NCBI GenBank assembly: GCA_963693285.1
Contig: OY848920.1
Location: 6,089,135 to 6,153,134, forward strand
Direction of reading: 5' to 3'
DNA: 64,000 bases
DNA from: Xestospongia muta
Lineage: Eukaryota > Porifera > Demospongiae > Haplosclerida > Petrosiidae
The position numbers and the translations under genes were made by a program. Each line of letters opens with the position of its first letter. Positions within the stretch are counted from its first letter, which is position 1. A model generated the notes under the pieces. The model was given only the letters and a program-made list of their open reading frames with translations, searched no databases and had not been told where the DNA came from. Below, piece by piece: positions 63,244 through 64,000 of this stretch.

Positions 63244-64000
63244 AATTATAGTTTATGGTATTTTATAGTAGTTTATAGTATTCAATATTCATATAGTAAT
63301 TGTATACTTATGTTGCTTAGTCACAGGGTATGTCCATGTTGTGTATTTACATATGTCTACATGTATGATTTATGAATTCATTACAAAAATGTTATATCTG
63401 AATTGTTGTAAGGTAGTGGTGTTTTTTGGTCCGTATATACACGCTAACTTCATTTTCTACTTCTTCTTTATTTATTTTAAAAGCATTGTTTGAGTGCATA
63501 ATTTTTTATATATTATATACTATTTGGTAAAATTTAGGGAACAGGTTGGGTAGACTTATTAATGATCAATTGATTGTTTCAAGTAACTAATATTATGCTC
63601 ATATTAATTTAAAGTGATGACAAAAAATTGATTGTATAATCAAGTCAAGTTGATATTGCATAAAAAGTAAAAATATATATTTTTAAATACATGTCATATA
63701 TGTGATAGATTAAAATGATATTAGTTATAAGACATACAAGACATTTATTTGTTACAAACATGGAATTTCATGATAGGATAAAAACCAATATTTAAAAGGT
63801 TATTATATTGTGCATGGCTGTAAGATTTATACACGGACAGCATCTGATCTTAATAAAAAGTCTCCTCTTGCCAAAAATATAGTACATAGAGAGTTTGCGA
63901 CAATCAATAAACCAGAAAGGCATGCAAATACCTGTTGAAAATGTTAAAGCAGTATACAATAATGACTTAAAGTTACTATCTTTATATTAAGATTTACGTA

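Larger units (their letters stand above)
58900..64000. other. AT-rich stretch with no supportable gene
   Basis: Apart from the short minus-strand frame near its start, I find no chain of frames with splice sites, no RNA gene and no transposon coding sequence. AATAAA occurs near 60531 and 61661, but without a frame upstream that I can defend. It holds the repeats listed at 62221, 63117 and 62391, and several TACATGTA palindromes. Confidence 0.5.

Noticed and set aside
42746..64000. tRNA, rRNA or snRNA genes
   Set aside because: I looked for tRNA A/B boxes and cloverleaf arms and for conserved snRNA motifs on both strands and saw none; a covariance-model scan would be decisive.

Overview
The window is eukaryotic nuclear DNA, most likely from an early-branching animal; a sponge is my best guess. 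Reasons: a spliceosomal gene with 12 exons encodes a recognisable CCDC81 (a metazoan centrosome/cilium protein), the DNA is AT-rich, neighbouring genes are packed closely (84 bp between two start codons), and many introns are very short. The species assignment is inference and cannot be proved from this window.

Layout. (1) Positions 1-42745 are one uninterrupted head-to-tail satellite array. The monomer is about 145 bp and 23% GC, and its consensus has no CpG. There are about 294 copies, and the array runs off the left edge. The monomer is itself a diverged dimer of about 73-bp halves and carries a 7-bp-stem hairpin. Several multi-kilobase blocks of monomers are duplicated inside the array. 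(2) At 42745/42746 the array stops abruptly inside the hairpin arm. About 290 bp of CpG-containing DNA follow, with an (AC)7 run and a strong GC-rich hairpin. (3) 43253-53131 (minus) is an intact CCDC81 homologue of 594 aa with large introns. (4) 84 bp upstream of its start codon, a divergent plus-strand gene begins (53216-56217, about 409 aa by my splice model, not recognised), with tiny introns. (5) A decayed integrase-core ORF lies on the minus strand at 56427-57118. (6) 57306-58822 (plus) is a third gene (about 343 aa, not recognised), preceded by a perfect RFX X-box-type motif. (7) 58900-64000 holds no gene that I can support, only diverged repeats and AT-rich DNA.

How the genes may relate. 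CCDC81 belongs to centrosome/cilium biology. X-box-like sites sit in the shared promoter of genes 1 and 2 and just upstream of gene 3, which suggests, but does not show, a small neighbourhood of cilium-linked genes next to a large heterochromatin-like satellite. Two small DNA transposons (a 189-bp foldback with TTA duplications and a 395-bp element with TA duplications) are inserted in introns of genes 1 and 2.
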